From Bacillota bacterium (GTDB taxonomy: Bacteria; Bacillota; Clostridia; Peptostreptococcales; Anaerovoracaceae), in the NCBI GenBank assembly GCA_022706625.1, contig JAKJCD010000026.1, positions 1-8,280 of the forward strand: 8,280 bases of DNA, read 5' to 3'. Made by a program: the position numbers and the translations under genes. Shown piece after piece: positions 5,890 through 8,280 of the stretch. Each line of letters starts with the position of its first letter. The first letter of the stretch is position 1. Under the pieces are notes generated by a model. That model searched no databases, was not told where the DNA came from, and worked only from the letters and a program-made list of their open reading frames with translations.

Positions 5890-7017
5890 TCATAGTATGC
5901 CTTCCGCTTTTGAAATGTGTCTATCCATTCCCAGTTCATCGTAAATGGCATCCGCTCCGTCAGTACGTCCGAGGGATGCGCTGGCTTTCGCCATAGCATT
6001 AAGCGCTTCCCTGTTATTCACAAGCCGCATAACTGCAGTTATCAGTTTTTCGGAGGTGAGATCCTTCTCTTCTATAAGGACCGCCCCCCCCTTATCGGCG
6101 ATCGCCCTGGCATTGAAATACTGGTGATTTGCAGTTACATTGGGTGATGGGATGAGGATCGAGGGCTTGCCGCAGGCTGTCAGCTCCGCTGCTGTGATCG
6201 CACCGGAACGGGATATGACAAGATCGGAAGCGAACATATATTCATGGATAGAGTCGGCGTAGGGCAGAATGTTGATTTTTATCCCATTTGTGATCCCTTT
6301 TTCCTTTAATCTCTCGCAGAATCCTTCAAAGCGGACATTGCCCGTAATGTGGACTAATCTTGCTCCGGGGATGTTTTGTATCATATCTGCCAGATCAAGG
6401 ACCACATCGTTCAGTCTCTCGGCTCCTCTGCTTCCTGCGAAGCTAAGGATAAGAAACTCGCTGTCTCCTATCCCCAGCTTTTTCCTGTAATCAATAACGC
6501 TTGAGACAACGAATTCTTTCCTTATCGGATTTCCCGTCAAAATGAGTTTATCTTTTTCTTTAAAGTATTTTTCAGATTCAGGAAAACTTATGAATACTTT
6601 TTTTGCATATTTCTCAAGCATCCTGTTTGCCAAACCCGGATATGCGTTTTGCTCGTGGATATAAGCCGGTATCCCTCTCTTTCCGGCCGCTCTTATGATC
6701 GGTGCACACACATAGCCTCCCGTTCCGATTACTATATCGGGCTTGAAATCATTTAAAATTTTGCCTGCCTGTGCGTTTCCCCGCAGGAAATCTCTTACGG
6801 TCGCTATATTCTTGAGCGGGTTCCTCCTGTCGAATCCTCTGGCATTTATAAAACGGATTTCGTATCCGCTTTCCGGGATCAAATTGCTCTCCATTCCCTT
6901 TTTCGTCCCGATAAACAGGATCGATGCGTCCGGATTTTTACGCCTGATCTTATCTGCGATAGCTATGGCGGGATAAATATGTCCTCCGGTACCGCCGCCT
7001 GTCATGATCACTTTCAT
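5890..7017 (-). CDS. murG: Undecaprenyl-PP-MurNAc-pentapeptide GlcNAc transferase MurG
   Basis: Peripheral membrane GT-B glycosyltransferase on the cytoplasmic face that adds GlcNAc to lipid I to make lipid II. The 375 residues are of typical length. N-terminal domain: G-rich loop TGGGTGGHIYPA (6-17) with the conserved H13, second G-loop GTGGYV (98-103), and HEQNAYPGLANR (121-132). C-terminal UDP-GlcNAc-binding domain: AGSRGAERLN (194-203), where most MurG proteins have GGS; SRSGAITAAEL (269-279) with the conserved E; and the loop SPNVTANHQ (291-299), which contacts the donor. The ATG at 7017-7015 has AAGGAG 6 bases upstream. It lies 34 bases after ftsW and 43 before murA, with no terminator between. 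All key motifs are intact, so an active enzyme is expected. Confidence 0.96.
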   Translation of the reverse strand: MKVIMTGGGTGGHIYPAIAIADKIRRKNPDASILFIGTKKGMESNLIPESGYEIRFINARGFDRRNPLKNIATVRDFLRGNAQAGKILNDFKPDIVIGTGGYVCAPIIRAAGKRGIPAYIHEQNAYPGLANRMLEKYAKKVFISFPESEKYFKEKDKLILTGNPIRKEFVVSSVIDYRKKLGIGDSEFLILSFAGSRGAERLNDVVLDLADMIQNIPGARLVHITGNVRFEGFCERLKEKGITNGIKINILPYADSIHEYMFASDLVISRSGAITAAELTACGKPSILIPSPNVTANHQYFNARAIADKGGAVLIEEKDLTSEKLITAVMRLVNNREALNAMAKASASLGRTDGADAIYDELGMDRHISKAEGIL

Positions 7018-7051
7018 ATCAATCTCCTTAATAATCGCTGCTCAATCGTGT

Positions 7052-8179
7052 CTATATCGCAGAGTGCCTGGATATATTGAGCAGTATCCCGAAGGATCCC
7101 ATGAACAACAGCAACGCATTGCCTCCGTAGCTTATAAATGGCAGGGTTATGCCTGTCGGCGGCATTGATGATGTAACGACAGCAATATTAAGAATAACCT
7201 GAACCGCCAGCATGATCGTGACCCCCGCTGCGATAAGAGTCCCGAAGAGGTCCGGCGCATTGAGTGCGATATGGCTCCCTCTCCAGATCAGCATGATGTA
7301 GCAGATGATCAAAACCAAACATCCGATAAACCCTAGCTCTTCTCCTATAATCGAAAAGATAAAATCATTTTGAGGTTCCGGCAGGTATAGTGTCTTTTGT
7401 ATGCTTTTACCCAGTCCCACGCCGAACAACCCTCCGGATCCGAGAGCCAGCAAAGACTGTATTACCTGCCATCCGCTGCCCAATGGATCTTGAAAAGGAT
7501 CCATAAAGCTGGTAATCCGTTTCATCCAATATCCCTCTTTGTCGGTAAAAGCAAGGAAAAAAACACCTGCTGCACCAAGCGAGCCTACAGAGATCAGATA
7601 AAAAATATTCAGGCCCGCCACAAACATCATTCCTATAATTATTGCGCATACGGTAATGGCGGTTGACAGGTTAGGCTGTTTGATGATAAGGGTAAAATAT
7701 ACACCGCAAAGCAACAGCAGTGGCAGCACTCCCCTTAAAAATGATCTGATCCTCTTTGGATCTTTGGACAAAAACCAGGCCACGAATATTATAGCGCATA
7801 TCTTTGCTACTTCACCGGGCATAAGCGTAAAGCCACCTACGCCCAGCCAGCGGGTCGCATAGTTTCTCGTCTCTCCCAGAGGAGTAAAGAGCAATGCTAA
7901 AAGCACCAGGCTGACGACAAGAAGAGCAGGCGCAAGCTTCCTGTATATCCGATAGTCTATTAATGTCATGACAAACATCAGCGCAGCTCCAAGCAACGCC
8001 CAGGTAATGTCGTCCCTGAGGTAGGTATATGGATCCCCTGTTTCGCTGATGGAGCTATAATAGCTGGCGCTGAACACCATTACTATTCCAAACACCACAA
8101 GTCCGAAAACCAGGAGCAGCAGCATGAAATCCCCCGACTTCATCTGCTTTTTATTCTGTTTTTTCGTCTTTTTTGCCAT
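7052..8179 (-). CDS. ftsW: SEDS peptidoglycan glycosyltransferase FtsW/SpoVE
   Basis: Polytopic membrane enzyme of the SEDS family that polymerises lipid II at the septum together with a class B penicillin-binding protein. The 375 residues carry a basic cytoplasmic N terminus (KKTKKQNKKQMK) and about ten hydrophobic segments. Signature regions: VFSASYYSS (35-43), RWLGVGGFTLMPGEVAKI (110-127), KQPNLSTA (167-174), PEPQNDFIFSIIGEELGF (267-284) with D272 at the position of the catalytic aspartate in the large extracellular loop, and PFISYGGNALL near the end. The sequence at 121-123 is PGE, where PSE is usual. The position murD-ftsW-murG matches spoVE in B. subtilis, so it could be a vegetative FtsW, sporulation SpoVE, or both; the sequence does not decide. 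The ATG at 8179-8177 follows AGGAGG closely, 14 bases after the murD stop. Confidence 0.94.
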   Translation of the reverse strand: MAKKTKKQNKKQMKSGDFMLLLLVFGLVVFGIVMVFSASYYSSISETGDPYTYLRDDITWALLGAALMFVMTLIDYRIYRKLAPALLVVSLVLLALLFTPLGETRNYATRWLGVGGFTLMPGEVAKICAIIFVAWFLSKDPKRIRSFLRGVLPLLLLCGVYFTLIIKQPNLSTAITVCAIIIGMMFVAGLNIFYLISVGSLGAAGVFFLAFTDKEGYWMKRITSFMDPFQDPLGSGWQVIQSLLALGSGGLFGVGLGKSIQKTLYLPEPQNDFIFSIIGEELGFIGCLVLIICYIMLIWRGSHIALNAPDLFGTLIAAGVTIMLAVQVILNIAVVTSSMPPTGITLPFISYGGNALLLFMGSFGILLNISRHSAI

Positions 8180-8193
8180 CTTCCTCCTGCCGG

Positions 8194-8280
8194 CTATTTC
8201 TCAATGTTCAGCACACAGCTTTTGAAGTGTTCTCCGCGCTGCTCAAAATCAGAATACATATCCCAGCTTGCACAGGCGGG
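8194..8280 (-). CDS. murD: UDP-N-acetylmuramoylalanine-D-glutamate ligase MurD, C-terminal end only
   Basis: The last 28 codons and TAG stop of a gene entering from the right edge. The visible residues begin PACASWDMYSDFEQRGEHFK, which is the C-terminal signature of MurD (family form LLSPACASxDxFxxFExRGxxF). MurD is the cytoplasmic ATP-dependent ligase that adds D-glutamate to UDP-MurNAc-L-alanine. The frame reads through from base 8280 without a stop. It is followed 14 bases later by ftsW, the conserved order in Bacillota. Only the C-terminal tip is visible, so nothing can be said about its active site. Confidence 0.9.
   Translation of the reverse strand, partial: PACASWDMYSDFEQRGEHFKSCVLNIEK

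Noticed and set aside
7407..7649. Second minus-strand open frame of 80 codons inside ftsW
   Set aside because: It overlaps the ftsW frame fully, has no supporting ribosome binding site that I can see, and its composition looks like an out-of-frame reading.
1..8280. Mobile elements, CRISPR arrays, tRNA or rRNA genes, defence systems
   Set aside because: No transposase or integrase motifs, no spaced direct repeats and no tRNA-like cloverleaf were seen; nearly all of the window is accounted for by dcw genes.

Overview
The window is a slice of a division and cell wall (dcw) gene cluster. Every gene lies on the minus strand, so transcription runs from position 8280 down to 1. The order and content point to a Bacillota genome, most likely class Clostridia: the murD-ftsW-murG core, a DivIB-type FtsQ, two tandem DUF881 (YlxW-like) proteins, the small basic protein Sbp and FtsZ with a PPFL-type C-terminal peptide. 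The Shine-Dalgarno sites are mostly purine-rich and two genes start with TTG, which fits this phylum. I cannot name a genus from the sequence alone.

Layout in the direction of transcription: the last 28 codons of murD (8280-8194), ftsW/spoVE (8179-7052), murG (7017-5890), murA (5846-4569), ftsQ/divIB (4545-3805), DUF881 gene A (3779-3039), DUF881 gene B (3022-2294), sbp (2277-1927), a 112-base gap with a good promoter, ftsZ (1814-671, frame broken), an intrinsic-terminator-like hairpin (656-626), and the first 203 codons of a TrmH/SpoU-family RNA methyltransferase (609 to beyond 1). From murD to sbp the gaps are 14-43 bases with no terminator, so this part is probably one transcription unit.

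The genes cooperate as follows. MurA starts and MurD continues UDP-MurNAc-peptide synthesis, and MurG makes lipid II. FtsW polymerises lipid II at the septum, FtsQ scaffolds the divisome, and FtsZ forms the ring. The two DUF881 proteins and Sbp are membrane proteins of unknown function that travel with these genes in Bacillota.

The main oddity is ftsZ. Its frame breaks exactly before the catalytic T7 loop. The break is fully explained by loss of 14 bases between two copies of a 7-base repeat, TAAACCT. The rest of the gene is intact, so this is either a very recent mutation or a sequence or assembly error. Two further points of context: ftsA is missing between sbp and ftsZ, and murA sits where Bacillus subtilis has murB. 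There is no mobile element, CRISPR array, tRNA or rRNA in the window, and no non-coding stretch longer than 112 bases. I see no convincing novel system here; the cluster is otherwise ordinary.
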